Origin: Oscillatoriophycideae cyanobacterium NC_groundwater_1537_Pr4_S-0.65um_50_18
GTDB taxonomy: Bacteria > Cyanobacteriota > Cyanobacteriia > Elainellales > Elainellaceae
Reading direction: 5' to 3'
NCBI GenBank assembly: GCA_016208305.1
Contig: JACQYI010000078.1
Location: 62,001 to 126,000 of the forward strand
Length of the DNA: 64,000 bases
Within the stretch, counting starts at the first letter, position 1, and each line of letters starts with the position of its first letter. The position numbers and the translations under genes are program-made. The notes beneath the pieces are model-generated. The model worked only from the letters and a program-made list of their open reading frames with translations, had not been told where the DNA came from and searched no databases. Below are positions 36,601 to 44,492 of this stretch, in pieces.

Positions 36601-37578
36601 ACCCAGCAAGGGCTGATTCAAGCCGAAAAATTGGCCGCTCTAGGTCAGCTTGTTGCCGGGATCGCCCATGAGATTAACACCCCCTTAGGCGCTATTCGTG
36701 CCGCCAGTAGCAACACAGCAAAAGCTCTAGAAGAATCGCTACAAGAACTGCCCCGGCTATTTCAGTTGCTTTCAGAAGATCAGCAAACGCGCTTCTTTAA
36801 GCTGGTCGATCGCATGTTGCATAGCGAACTGCACATCACAGCTCGCGAAAAGCGGCAATGGAAGCGATCGCTGACCGATGATCTAGAAGCTCACGGCATT
36901 GAAAGCGCCCGCACAGTGGCCGACACGCTAGTTGATGTAGGAATTTGCGACCAGATAGAGCCGTTCTTGCCCCTGCTCAAAGATGAGAACGCCGACTTTA
37001 TTTTGCATCTGGCCTATAATCTGGCTCGTTTGCAGGGCAATAGCCAAAATATCACGACGGCTGTCGAACGGGCTGCCAAAGTCGTATTTGCGCTGAAAAA
37101 CTATGCCCGTTACGACCACACCGGGCAGAAAGCCCTGTCGCAGTTGACCGATGGGCTAGAAACAGTTCTGACGCTCTACCAAAACCTGATCAAACAAGGC
37201 ATTGAAGTGGTGCGCAGCTACGAGCCTATCCCCCCCATACTCTGCTATCCTGATGAGCTAAATCAAGTATGGACAAACCTGATCCACAATGCTGTTCAGG
37301 CAATGAATGGGAAGGGGAGGCTGGGCATTGGCGTGCGGCAAGCCAGTCAGGAAGGGACAAAATTTGTAGTCGTCACCATATCCGATACGGGCTGTGGCAT
37401 TTCACCTGAAGTTATGCCTCGCATCTTTGAGCCGTTTTTTACCACCAAGCTCGCGGGTGAAGGCAATGGACTCGGACTTGATATTTGTCGTAAAATAATA
37501 GACCGCCACTCAGGGCAAATTGCGATCGAGAGCCAGCCAGGCTGCACCATGTTTCACGTATGGCTACCGATGGAATAA
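33643..37578 (+). CDS. membrane histidine kinase: dCache, HAMP, four PAS, HisKA, HATPase
   Basis: 1311 residues from ATG 33643. Membrane segment ~18-40, extracellular dCache-like sensor (~45-335, with YPVYDQNRQLVGVIGIDLLL), second segment ~348-368, HAMP, coiled coil, four PAS domains (~465-580, ~610-730, ~740-850, ~855-965), then HisKA with phospho-acceptor His1009 in AHEINTPLGAI. The ATPase has N box NQVWTNLIHNAVQAM, DTGCGISPEVMPRIFEPFFT and GNGLGLDICRKI. PAS3 and PAS4 are near-identical over long stretches, a recent duplication. About 150 helical residues (LPRLFQLLSEDQQTRFFKLV onward) separate the H box from the N box, more than usual. No receiver is attached; the receiver genes follow directly. 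Confidence 0.92.
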   Translation: MRSFWLPAWLNPEKLPLRFVLIAPFVLQIVVAVGLTGYLSFRNGQQTVNELSEQMRTKISDRIQDKLDTYLSIPNQLNQINLNAIQLNLLDLDNFDTTGRFFWKQIQLFDVGYINFENRDRGFIGVERLDDRSLLLNEVPTASPNQLFVYTLDSQGNRVKLKEIIPNPEQDQREVWYRAAAETGRPVWSPVYQWQDKPNVLSISSSYPVYDQNRQLVGVIGIDLLLSQISSFLRQLEVSRSSQSFVIDRNGQMIASSIPEAALRQVNQRLTAMESKNPLVRSTALFLEQHFGSFRQIWTRQEVSFDLEGKRQFVQVTPWRDAYGLDWLIVVVIPEADFMDQINANTRTTALLCLASLAVATLMGSLTAKWVTQPLARLNAAARKIAAGEFDPIEQSVKIQRSDEVGELADSFNHMAVRLQESTQKLANVNQELEQQVSQRTADLQREIADRIQTEAALRQAEERYRGMFENALDGMFQTSLEGQYLQVNPALARMYGYDSPEALIADQPNLGNRLYVDGDRRNAFVTQMLQQGAVANFESQIYRRNGDVMWISETARVVQDDQGQPAYYEGVVKDISEAKQSEAERQRIEADRQQVEAELNAQQNFLRKVIDAVPSAIFVKDPTGRFLAINQAGAAMYGNTVEETVGLRDADFNPHHEEIAEFLANNQQVMTSRQPMTFLAQPMTNVQGEIQWYKTVISPFTDDQGEVLGIIGASTNITELKQVEEALRQSEAQNRAILAAIPDIMGRVRGDGIHLGYVTSKRIYDLLPEGYDAIGKSIFETLPPELAQRRMEAIQQTLATGQPQSYEQEVWVNERQQYEEVRVVVSGDNEVLVMVRDISDRKQAELALQISEAQNRAILSAVPDLIMRISAEGNYLDYVRSSQFADLMPTDYGLLGQSIFNVMPHELAQKRMLYIQKTLETGKPQVYEQEILIGDRLQYEEVRLVVSGDNEVLVIVRDVSDRKRAEQELLQRNQELAETLQQLQATQQGLIQAEKLAALGQLVAGIAHEINTPLGAIRAASSNTAKALEESLQELPRLFQLLSEDQQTRFFKLVDRMLHSELHITAREKRQWKRSLTDDLEAHGIESARTVADTLVDVGICDQIEPFLPLLKDENADFILHLAYNLARLQGNSQNITTAVERAAKVVFALKNYARYDHTGQKALSQLTDGLETVLTLYQNLIKQGIEVVRSYEPIPPILCYPDELNQVWTNLIHNAVQAMNGKGRLGIGVRQASQEGTKFVVVTISDTGCGISPEVMPRIFEPFFTTKLAGEGNGLGLDICRKIIDRHSGQIAIESQPGCTMFHVWLPME

Positions 37579-37767
37579 TTCACGGCAATTTACGGTAGTT
37601 CATAACAGGCTAAATTCATGACAGGCCACAGGCTAGTGAGATAGCGCCTGTCGTCGCTGAGCAAAATTTATCTTCTGCATCTGCTTAAAAGTGAACTCAA
37701 TCTCCCCTTCAAGCCGTCTATAGTTTAGCTTGGAATTTTCTTATGGTGAGCAGCCTAAATCCAACCC

Positions 37768-38187
37768 ATGATAGAGAAGCCGACGAAAGCCATTTTGTTT
37801 GTAGATGACGAAGGGGTAATTTTAGAAGCACTAAAGGAGCAGCTTAAGCGCTTATTTGGGCATAAGTATGTTTATGAAGCGGCCAGCAGCGCTGACGAAG
37901 CCTGGGAAGTTTTAGAAGATCTGCTCATAGAGGATGTAGAGGTTTTGATTTTGGTCTCAGATTGGCTAATGCCCGGAACCAAAGGAGACGAATTCCTAGT
38001 TCAGATTCACCAAAAGTATCCCAGCATCGTCAAAGTTATGTTGACGGGGCAAGCCGATGAAGCAGCGATCGCCCGCGCCTACGAACAGGCAAATTTGCAT
38101 CGGTGCCTCAGCAAACCCTGGTCTGAAGAAGATCTGGCCGATGCTATTATTTCGGGTCTTGAGCAAGGGACGATCGAGCAAGGTTAA
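37768..38187 (+). CDS. single-domain response regulator
   Basis: 139 residues from ATG 37768. Receiver only: acidic pair in LFVDDEG, phospho-acceptor Asp65 in SDWLMPGTKGDEF, Thr in MLTGQAD, Lys in LSKPW. The loop before the Asp is longer than usual (EDLLIEDVEVLILVSD), as in the first receiver of the next protein (62% similar by eye), so the two are likely duplicates. No output domain: it probably passes phosphate between the neighbouring kinases or acts by protein contact. Three bp separate it from the next gene. Confidence 0.93.
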   Translation: MIEKPTKAILFVDDEGVILEALKEQLKRLFGHKYVYEAASSADEAWEVLEDLLIEDVEVLILVSDWLMPGTKGDEFLVQIHQKYPSIVKVMLTGQADEAAIARAYEQANLHRCLSKPWSEEDLADAIISGLEQGTIEQG

Positions 38188-38190
38188 CCT

Positions 38191-40152
38191 ATGCCCCAAT
38201 TCGCGATTCTCTGCATTGATGACGAAAATATCGTCCTAGAAAGCCTAAAGGAACAGCTCAAACGGCCTTTCGGCAAAGACTATTACATTGAACTGGCTCA
38301 GAGCAGCGAAGATGCTCTAGACATCCTAGAAGAATTGCGCCTAGAGCAAATTGAAGTGGCGCTGATTATCTCTGACCAAATCATGCCGGGTATGAAGGGT
38401 GACGAGCTACTCATCCAGGTTCACACCCGCTATCCTAAAATTCTGAAGGTGCTGCTGACGGGGCAAGCCAGTGCCGAAGCAGTGGGCAACGCCGTCAACC
38501 ATGCTAGCCTTTATCGCTATATCGCCAAACCCTGGGATGAAACTGATCTGTGCCTGACGGTAACAGAAGCCCTGCGGCGCTATCGCCAAGATCAGCAGCT
38601 GACCGAGCAAAATCAGCAGCTTCAGCAGATCAACCAAGAGCTAGAGCAGCTTAATCTATCGCTAGAGCAAAAGGTAAACGATCGCACGATAGATTTGAGA
38701 GCGGCTAAAGAAGCGGCTGAGGTGGCTAACCATGCCAAAAGCGCTTTTCTGGCCAATATGAGCCACGAACTGCGCACGCCTCTCAATGGCATTCTGGGAT
38801 ATACCCAAATTCTTCTGCGCGATCGCACCCTGACGCAAAAACAAAAAGAAGGGGTGCAGGTGATTCAGCAGAGCGGTTCTCATCTGCTCACCTTGATTAA
38901 TGACATCCTGGATCTGGCTAAAATCGAAGCCGAAAAATTAGAGCTAGCCCCGCAAGATTTTCATTTCACCACCTGCCTTGAGGGTGTAGTGGATCTTTGC
39001 CGCATTAAGGCTGATCAAAAAGATGTAGAGGTGGTTTATGTGGCCGAAAACTTGCCTGCGGCGGTGCATGGAGATGACAAACGGCTGCGACAAATTTTGC
39101 TAAACCTCCTGAGCAATGCGATTAAGTTTACCCATCAAGGCTGTGTGACGCTCAGAGTGACAGCTAAGACTCAAGAGTTAGCTGTCAAAACGCAAGGGTA
39201 CCTAATTCGGTTTCAGGTCGAAGATACGGGGGTGGGCATTGACTTAGACCATCTAGAAAATATTTTTCTGCCGTTTGAGCAGGTGGGCGATCGCCGTCGG
39301 CAGGTCGAAGGCACAGGGCTGGGGCTGACCATTACGCGCAGGCTAGTGAGGCTGATGGGCGGCGAACTGTATGTTGAGAGCGCCTTGGGAAAAGGCAGCC
39401 AATTTTGGTTTGAGCTAGAGCTGCCTGGAGCGATCGATACGATCTTGCCTCCCCAAACGCATCTCTGCTCTACCGTTCGAGGCTATGAAGGCCCCAGACG
39501 AAAAATTTTGGTTGTGGACGATCGCCCCGACAATCGAGCCGTCATCATCGATTTATTGGAGCCGTTGGGCTTCCATCTGATCGAAGCCACACAGGGGCAA
39601 GAAGGTCTAGAGTATGCCTTGCAGCATCAGCCTGATGCTATCCTTGCAGACTTGATCATGCCGGTTATGGATGGATTTGAACTGATGCGCCACCTGCGCC
39701 AGCTGCCAGTATTTCAGAATGTAACAATTATTGCTTCCTCGGCTAGCGTCTTTGAGTTTAATCGTAAAACCAGTCAGGAGGTCGGTTTCAATGACTTCTT
39801 ACCCAAGCCTATACAGGCCGAAGACTTGCTGAAGATCTTGCAACATTACCTCAGCCTCTCTTGGATTTGCGACAATGAAGAGAATGCGTCTCTTCAAACG
39901 CTTGATCGATCAGGGGAATTAATGGTACCGCCCCCGTCAGAGCTGGAGGCTTTGTATGAAGCTGCTCAGATTGGGCATATTGAGCGGATCGTGCAGGAAG
40001 CAACCCGCCTTAGAGCGCTAGATTCCCGTTACGGAGCATTTGCCGCTAGAGTGAAGCAACTTGCTGAACAGTTCGATGATGTGGCGATCGCCAATCTGAT
40101 TGAGCCGTACTTCACATCACCTCAGATCACGCCAGCTGTATTAGACTCATGA
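38191..40152 (+). CDS. hybrid histidine kinase REC-HisKA-HATPase-REC
   Basis: 653 residues from ATG 38191. Receiver 1 (Asp62 in [16 protein letters not shown], Lys in IAKPW), coiled coil (~135-170), HisKA with His192 in [16 protein letters not shown], HATPase with [21 protein letters not shown] and [12 protein letters not shown], receiver 2 with Asp487 in [15 protein letters not shown] and KP pair LPKPI, then ~90 residues of helix that may be a histidine-phosphotransfer-like or dimer segment, though no clear HPt motif is seen. Soluble. Its stop overlaps the next start (ATGA), so expression is coupled. Confidence 0.93.
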   Translation: MPQFAILCIDDENIVLESLKEQLKRPFGKDYYIELAQSSEDALDILEELRLEQIEVALIISDQIMPGMKGDELLIQVHTRYPKILKVLLTGQASAEAVGNAVNHASLYRYIAKPWDETDLCLTVTEALRRYRQDQQLTEQNQQLQQINQELEQLNLSLEQKVNDRTIDLRAAKEAAEVANHAKSAFLANMSHELRTPLNGILGYTQILLRDRTLTQKQKEGVQVIQQSGSHLLTLINDILDLAKIEAEKLELAPQDFHFTTCLEGVVDLCRIKADQKDVEVVYVAENLPAAVHGDDKRLRQILLNLLSNAIKFTHQGCVTLRVTAKTQELAVKTQGYLIRFQVEDTGVGIDLDHLENIFLPFEQVGDRRRQVEGTGLGLTITRRLVRLMGGELYVESALGKGSQFWFELELPGAIDTILPPQTHLCSTVRGYEGPRRKILVVDDRPDNRAVIIDLLEPLGFHLIEATQGQEGLEYALQHQPDAILADLIMPVMDGFELMRHLRQLPVFQNVTIIASSASVFEFNRKTSQEVGFNDFLPKPIQAEDLLKILQHYLSLSWICDNEENASLQTLDRSGELMVPPPSELEALYEAAQIGHIERIVQEATRLRALDSRYGAFAARVKQLAEQFDDVAIANLIEPYFTSPQITPAVLDS

Positions 40153-43100
40153 ATTTCGACTCGAAATCCCGAATCCTGATCGTCGATGACCTGCCCACCA
40201 ATATCAAAGTCCTGTCGGATTTGCTGCTCGACTATGGGTTTGAGGTACTGATCGCCAAAGATGGGCAAAATGCGCTGCAAAAGTTGCAGCGAGTGGTGCC
40301 TGATCTGATCTTACTGGATGTGCTAATGCCTGGTCTAGATGGATTCGAGACTTGTCGCTTGCTCAAGGCTTCGCCTATGACGCGCGATATTCCCGTGATT
40401 TTTATGACGGCGCTTTCAGACTCGGTAGACAAGATTAAAGGTCTGACCCTAGGCGCTGTAGATTACGTCACCAAGCCGCTACAGCATGAAGAGGTGATCG
40501 CCCGCGTCAACGTTCACCTTAAGCTGCGTAGCCTTGCCAAACAGCTAGAAGAGCGAAATGCTTTGCTGCAAGAAGAAGTGCGATCGCGCAAGCTGGCCGA
40601 AGCTGCGCTGCGCAGCTCTGAAGAAAAGTTCTCCAAAGCCTTCCGCTCTAACCCAGGGCCGATGATCATCGCCACCCTGGCGGAGGGTCGGTTCTTAGAA
40701 GTTAACCAGACCTTCAGCAGCATTAGCCACTATCTTCAAGAAGAAATTCGCGGCAAAACCGCCAGTGATCTCAACTTGTGGGTGAACCCGGAGGCGGGAG
40801 ATAGCCTGTTTCAAATCCTCCGAACGGATGGCGTTGTCCATAGACGCGAACTAGATATTTACACCAAACTTGGAGATATCCGCACTCTCTTGGTGTCTGC
40901 TGAGGTGATTCAGGTGGATGGCGTGCCTTGTGTCTTGGCGATGACCTACGACATCACCACCTGTAAGCAGACGGCGGCAGTTTTGCAAGAAAAAGAACAG
41001 TTTCTGCGCAGCATTTACGAAGGGGTAGGCATTTCGATCTTTGTGGTCAATGTGTCAGAAGCGGGTGAGTTTCGCAGTGGTGGCATCAATCCGTTCCACG
41101 AGCAGGTGACAGGCTACACCACCCATGATCTTCTCGATCGGCGCTATGAAGATCTGTTTCCGGCTGACATGGTGGCTGCCTGGCATCAGAATTACAGAGC
41201 CTGCATTGCGGCTGGCAAAACAATTATCTATGAAGAGTTTGTGCCGTTTGCAGGGAGCGATCGCTGGTGGCTAACGACGCTCACGCCCTTGCGCAATGCT
41301 CAGGGGCATATTCATCAGCTTGTGGGCACCTGCCTAGAGATTACCGATCGCAAAGATGCTGAAGAAGCGCTGCGCAAAAGCCAAGAAACGCTGGCATCGG
41401 CGCAGCGAGTGGCTCACATTGGCAATTGGGAATGTAATCCGAGAACAGATAGGGTCATCTGGTCAGAGGAGATCTTCCGGATTTTTGGCTTTGATCCCAA
41501 TGCGTCAGAACCTAGCCATGAAGAAAAGTTTCAGTGTTACCATCCCGATGACCGTCCTCATGTAATTCAGATCCTTCAGGATGCTATGCAGACGGGTAAA
41601 CCCTTTGAGTTTGACACGCGTATCTGCCGACCCGATGGCATCCGGTATCTAGAAGTCAAAGGGGAAGCCGTTCTGAATGAAGCTGAGGAAGTTGTGGGGC
41701 TGTTTGGCACAGCTCTAGATATTACCGATCGCAAACAGGTAGAGGCAGCGCTGCGTCAAAGCGAGGCCCGCTATCGAGCGATTGTCCAAGATCAGACCGA
41801 GCTAATCATGCGCTTTCACAAAGATGGCACAATCACGTTTGCCAATGACGCATTTTGTCGCTACTTTCAGCAAAACCCTGAGACGATCGTGGGGAGCCGC
41901 TACTCTCCTGAACTCCCCGATGCCGATCGCGATCGGCTGACGCAGCTGCTCGATTCCTTAACCTCAGACCACCCGGTGAAAATGATTGATCACCCGGTCA
42001 TCGTAGAAGGTCAGATGCGCTGGACGCACTGGATTAATCGTTGGATTGGCGATGAGCAGGGCAATTTCCTAGAGTTTCAGAGCGTGGGCAGAGATATTAG
42101 CGATCGCAAGCTGATGGAGGCCGAACTCCAACGTGCCAAGGACGTAGCAGACGCTGCCAACATTGCCAAAAGCACTTTTTTGGCTAGCATGAGCCATGAG
42201 CTACGCACGCCTCTACATGCCATTCTGGGCTTCACTGAATTGCTGGCTTTAGAAGAAAATTTGTCTGCTTTTCAGCAGGAAAGCCTGGAAATCATCAACA
42301 ACAGCGGTGAGCATCTTTTAGCTTTGATCAATGACGTCTTGGAAGTTTCTAAGATCGAGGCGGGCAAAGCGGTTGTCAACTTAAGCATGGTTGATCTGCG
42401 TAGCCTTTTCAAAAATTTAGAGGAAATGCTACAGCTAAGAGCGGCAACCAAAGGTTTGGAGATGGTGTTTCACCTGGCTGAAGACTTGCCAAACTACGTC
42501 CATACAGACGAAAGCAAGCTGCGGCAAATTCTGCTAAACCTTCTGGGCAATGCCATTAAATTTACGACCGCTGGGCGGGTGACACTACGCGCCAAGATCG
42601 CTGCCCACCCCAAAGCTATGCCCCTTGCCTTAGACGGGTCTTCTCCAAATCTGCCTTTCCAAAATCTACCCTCTCAAAACCTGGCTCTATCTGAGGCGCT
42701 CCCTTCCCCTTTCCATGCCCTCCACTTTGAGATTGAGGATACTGGACAGGGAATTTCTCCAGAGGAATTGCCTTCTCTGTTTGAGGCTTTTGTCCAAACT
42801 GAGTCAGGCCGCAAATCGCGTAAAGGCACTGGGTTAGGGCTGTTCATCAGCCGTCAGCTTTTGCGACTTTTGCAGGGAGACATCGCTGTTGAAAGTGCAA
42901 TTGGGCAAGGCTCCTGCTTTAAGTGTCATGTTGCGGTGGGTCTGCCAGATGCGCCAATCGTTGATGCGGCAGTTCAGTCGGCTCGTCGGGCGCTCAGGTT
43001 AAAGCCAGGTCAGCCCTCTTGGCGCATCTTAGTCGTAGAAGATACGCAAGAAAATCGTCTTTTATTCATTCAATGGCTCACCAGCAGCGGTTTTGATGTG

Positions 43101-43400
43101 CGGGCAGCCGAAGATGGGCAAGAAGCGATCGCCCTCTGGAATAACTGGAATCCCCATGTCATTTTGATGGATATGCGCATGCCCAATCTCAACGGCTATG
43201 AAGCGACGCGGCAAATTAAGGCGACTGCAAGAGGCGAGAAGACGGTGATTATTGCTGTCACAGCCAGCGTTTTAGAGGAAGAGCGGACTAACATTTTTGC
43301 TGCGGGCTGTGATGATCTGCTGTGTAAGCCCTTTAAAGAGCAAACGCTGCTGATCAAGCTGGCAGAGTATCTAGATCTTCAGTACATCTATGCCCAATAG
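40149..43400 (+). CDS. hybrid histidine kinase REC-(PAS)4-HisKA-HATPase-REC
   Basis: 1083 residues; ATG 40149 overlaps the previous stop as ATGA. Receiver 1 with Asp57 in [15 protein letters not shown], coiled coil, four PAS/PAC domains (~155-660), HisKA with His683 in [16 protein letters not shown], HATPase with [15 protein letters not shown] and [11 protein letters not shown], receiver 2 with Asp1008 in [15 protein letters not shown]. Within the ATPase a Pro/Asn/Leu-rich insertion (~835-855, QNLP repeats, DNA 42644-42690) lengthens a loop. Cytoplasmic sensor, ligands unknown. Last gene of the four-gene signalling set; its final codons and stop are duplicated in tandem. Confidence 0.93.
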   Translation: MNFDSKSRILIVDDLPTNIKVLSDLLLDYGFEVLIAKDGQNALQKLQRVVPDLILLDVLMPGLDGFETCRLLKASPMTRDIPVIFMTALSDSVDKIKGLTLGAVDYVTKPLQHEEVIARVNVHLKLRSLAKQLEERNALLQEEVRSRKLAEAALRSSEEKFSKAFRSNPGPMIIATLAEGRFLEVNQTFSSISHYLQEEIRGKTASDLNLWVNPEAGDSLFQILRTDGVVHRRELDIYTKLGDIRTLLVSAEVIQVDGVPCVLAMTYDITTCKQTAAVLQEKEQFLRSIYEGVGISIFVVNVSEAGEFRSGGINPFHEQVTGYTTHDLLDRRYEDLFPADMVAAWHQNYRACIAAGKTIIYEEFVPFAGSDRWWLTTLTPLRNAQGHIHQLVGTCLEITDRKDAEEALRKSQETLASAQRVAHIGNWECNPRTDRVIWSEEIFRIFGFDPNASEPSHEEKFQCYHPDDRPHVIQILQDAMQTGKPFEFDTRICRPDGIRYLEVKGEAVLNEAEEVVGLFGTALDITDRKQVEAALRQSEARYRAIVQDQTELIMRFHKDGTITFANDAFCRYFQQNPETIVGSRYSPELPDADRDRLTQLLDSLTSDHPVKMIDHPVIVEGQMRWTHWINRWIGDEQGNFLEFQSVGRDISDRKLMEAELQRAKDVADAANIAKSTFLASMSHELRTPLHAILGFTELLALEENLSAFQQESLEIINNSGEHLLALINDVLEVSKIEAGKAVVNLSMVDLRSLFKNLEEMLQLRAATKGLEMVFHLAEDLPNYVHTDESKLRQILLNLLGNAIKFTTAGRVTLRAKIAAHPKAMPLALDGSSPNLPFQNLPSQNLALSEALPSPFHALHFEIEDTGQGISPEELPSLFEAFVQTESGRKSRKGTGLGLFISRQLLRLLQGDIAVESAIGQGSCFKCHVAVGLPDAPIVDAAVQSARRALRLKPGQPSWRILVVEDTQENRLLFIQWLTSSGFDVRAAEDGQEAIALWNNWNPHVILMDMRMPNLNGYEATRQIKATARGEKTVIIAVTASVLEEERTNIFAAGCDDLLCKPFKEQTLLIKLAEYLDLQYIYAQ

Positions 43401-43414
43401 ATTGCCCAATAGAT
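43391..43414. repeat. perfect 12-bp tandem duplication spanning a stop codon
   Basis: TGCCCAATAGAT occurs at 43391-43402 and 43403-43414. The first copy holds the TAG stop of the REC-PAS-HK-REC gene; since 12 is a multiple of three, the second copy puts another in-frame TAG four codons later. Confidence 0.9.
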
Positions 43415-43760
43415 TTCTTGGCTCAGCGCTGACGCAGTGAATTAATTTCTCTCAACTAGCCAAAAGATTGGTTAGCAAAAAGAAGAGAGGGCGCGATCGA
43501 GTCACGTTCCCTCTTCTCTTCATGGCTGTTCATGTTGGGTTATTCGTACCACATCCAACTAGAAACCCCCTCTATTTGGATATGCCCAATGTGCCCAATC
43601 TTCACATCGCCAAGTCTTCAAATAAGTGCTCAAGATTTATCAGTCAGCTCGGTTGTCGTTAGCCAAAGGACTCGCTAGTTAAAGTCCTGGGCTTTTCAGT
43701 CAATGTGCTATTTAGCCAATGTACCTTTCAGCCAATGTGCTGTTTTAGCCAATGTGCTAT
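43401..43760. other. intergenic region between convergent genes
   Basis: About 360 bp. It contains the end of the 12-bp duplication and most of the 15-18 bp repeat array at 43697-43771. A plus-strand open frame of 64 codons at 43468 has no support. Confidence 0.5.
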
Positions 43761-43771
43761 TTAGCCGATGT
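43697..43771. repeat. 15-18 bp imperfect tandem repeat, about five copies, at the 3' end of a small gene
   Basis: Units beginning AGCCAATGTGCTATTT start near 43697, 43714, 43729, 43747 and 43763. The last unit is the coding 3' end (QYIG) of the minus-strand small gene and its TAA is at the unit junction, so the array appears to be serial duplication of that gene end. Nearly every unit brings another TAA or TGA. Confidence 0.85.
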
Positions 43772-43925
43772 ATTGCGCTTCTGCTTCCAACTGGCGAATC
43801 AGAGATTCATCTCCTTTGACCCGCGCAGCTTCCAAGCGGCGCTGAATATTTTTGCGTAGAGTTTCACGATGAGCTTCAGCAGCCTTCATCACGATTTGCT
43901 GACGATTTTTGTTCACGGTGGACAT
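43761..43925 (-). CDS. small helical protein of 54 residues, function unknown
   Basis: ATG 43925 (minus strand) to TAA 43761-43763. The sequence starts MSTVNKNRQQIVMKAAEAHR and ends GDESLIRQLEAEAQYIG; predicted as one or two charged helices. I recall similar short proteins in other cyanobacteria without known function. Codon use and HIP1-free GC-rich coding stretch contrast with the AT-rich flanks. AAAAGG lies directly before the ATG, too close for a good ribosome binding site. Downstream is the serial duplication of its 3' end. Confidence 0.7.
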   Translation of the reverse strand: MSTVNKNRQQIVMKAAEAHRETLRKNIQRRLEAARVKGDESLIRQLEAEAQYIG

Positions 43926-44194
43926 CCTTTTGAAAACATGTGTGTTAAGTCATCAGCTTTCATATTAACATGCGTCAAGGATTCCGTAGTTTAAGATACA
44001 AAAATAAATTAAAACAGTGCTTAACAATACAGAAATTATTTGGTTTGTTGGAATCAAAAGTATGAATAGCGAATTTTACCCAACTCAAACGCTAGCTCAG
44101 TCAAGCTCTAAACTCGGCTTCTAAACGACTTGCCAGACAAATTTCTTCAAGCAAAAGCCATACGATAAAAGGACTATCGCTGTTGAGATGGGTT

Positions 44195-44374
44195 TTAACG
44201 AACTCCGATCCAGGTAAAAAAGTCTTGGCGAGTGAGGACTTCCAGCACAATCAGCGCTACAAATCCCACCATGGCAAACCGTCCGTTAATCAATTCAGCA
44301 TAGTCATTCCAGCCAAATTGGGGGGCTGGGAGAGCCTCAATATCTTCCGGCTGAGCAGGTTTTTCAGAACTCAT
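44195..44374 (-). CDS. high-light-inducible protein (Hlip, single-helix chlorophyll-binding protein)
   Basis: 59 residues, ATG 44374 to TAA 44195-44197. The single membrane helix carries the chlorophyll a/b-binding signature: AELINGRFAMVGFVALIVLE, with the Glu-Asn-Arg and Ala-Met-Gly pattern of the LHC superfamily; the N-terminus is Pro/Glu-rich (MSSEKPAQPEDIEALPAPQF). Hlips form dimers that bind chlorophyll and carotenoid and protect photosystem II assembly and chlorophyll synthesis under light stress. A HIP1 octamer sits one base before the ATG. The gene is divergent from the helicase and has a promoter-like sequence. Confidence 0.92.
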   Translation of the reverse strand: MSSEKPAQPEDIEALPAPQFGWNDYAELINGRFAMVGFVALIVLEVLTRQDFFTWIGVR

Positions 44375-44402
44375 GGCGATCGCGATCTAGCAGAGCCGTA
44401 AC

Positions 44403-44431
44403 ATTATCGGCTAAAACCTGACCTTGAGCAA
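44403..44431 (-). promoter_or_regulatory. candidate promoter of the Hlip gene
   Basis: On the minus strand TTGCTC (44431-44426) and GATAAT (44408-44403) are 17 bp apart, with the start codon 29 bp further on. No clear HLR1 (RpaB) direct repeat was recognised. Confidence 0.45.
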
Positions 44432-44492
44432 AGCGAATCTTCTAGGATCAAGAAGGGGTTTATTCTCTCCGCGTCACCCTCAATCTGTGCCC

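Noticed and set aside
43468..43662. Plus-strand open frame of 64 codons after the signalling genes
   Set aside because: No ribosome binding site or family, and it lies in repeat-rich spacer.
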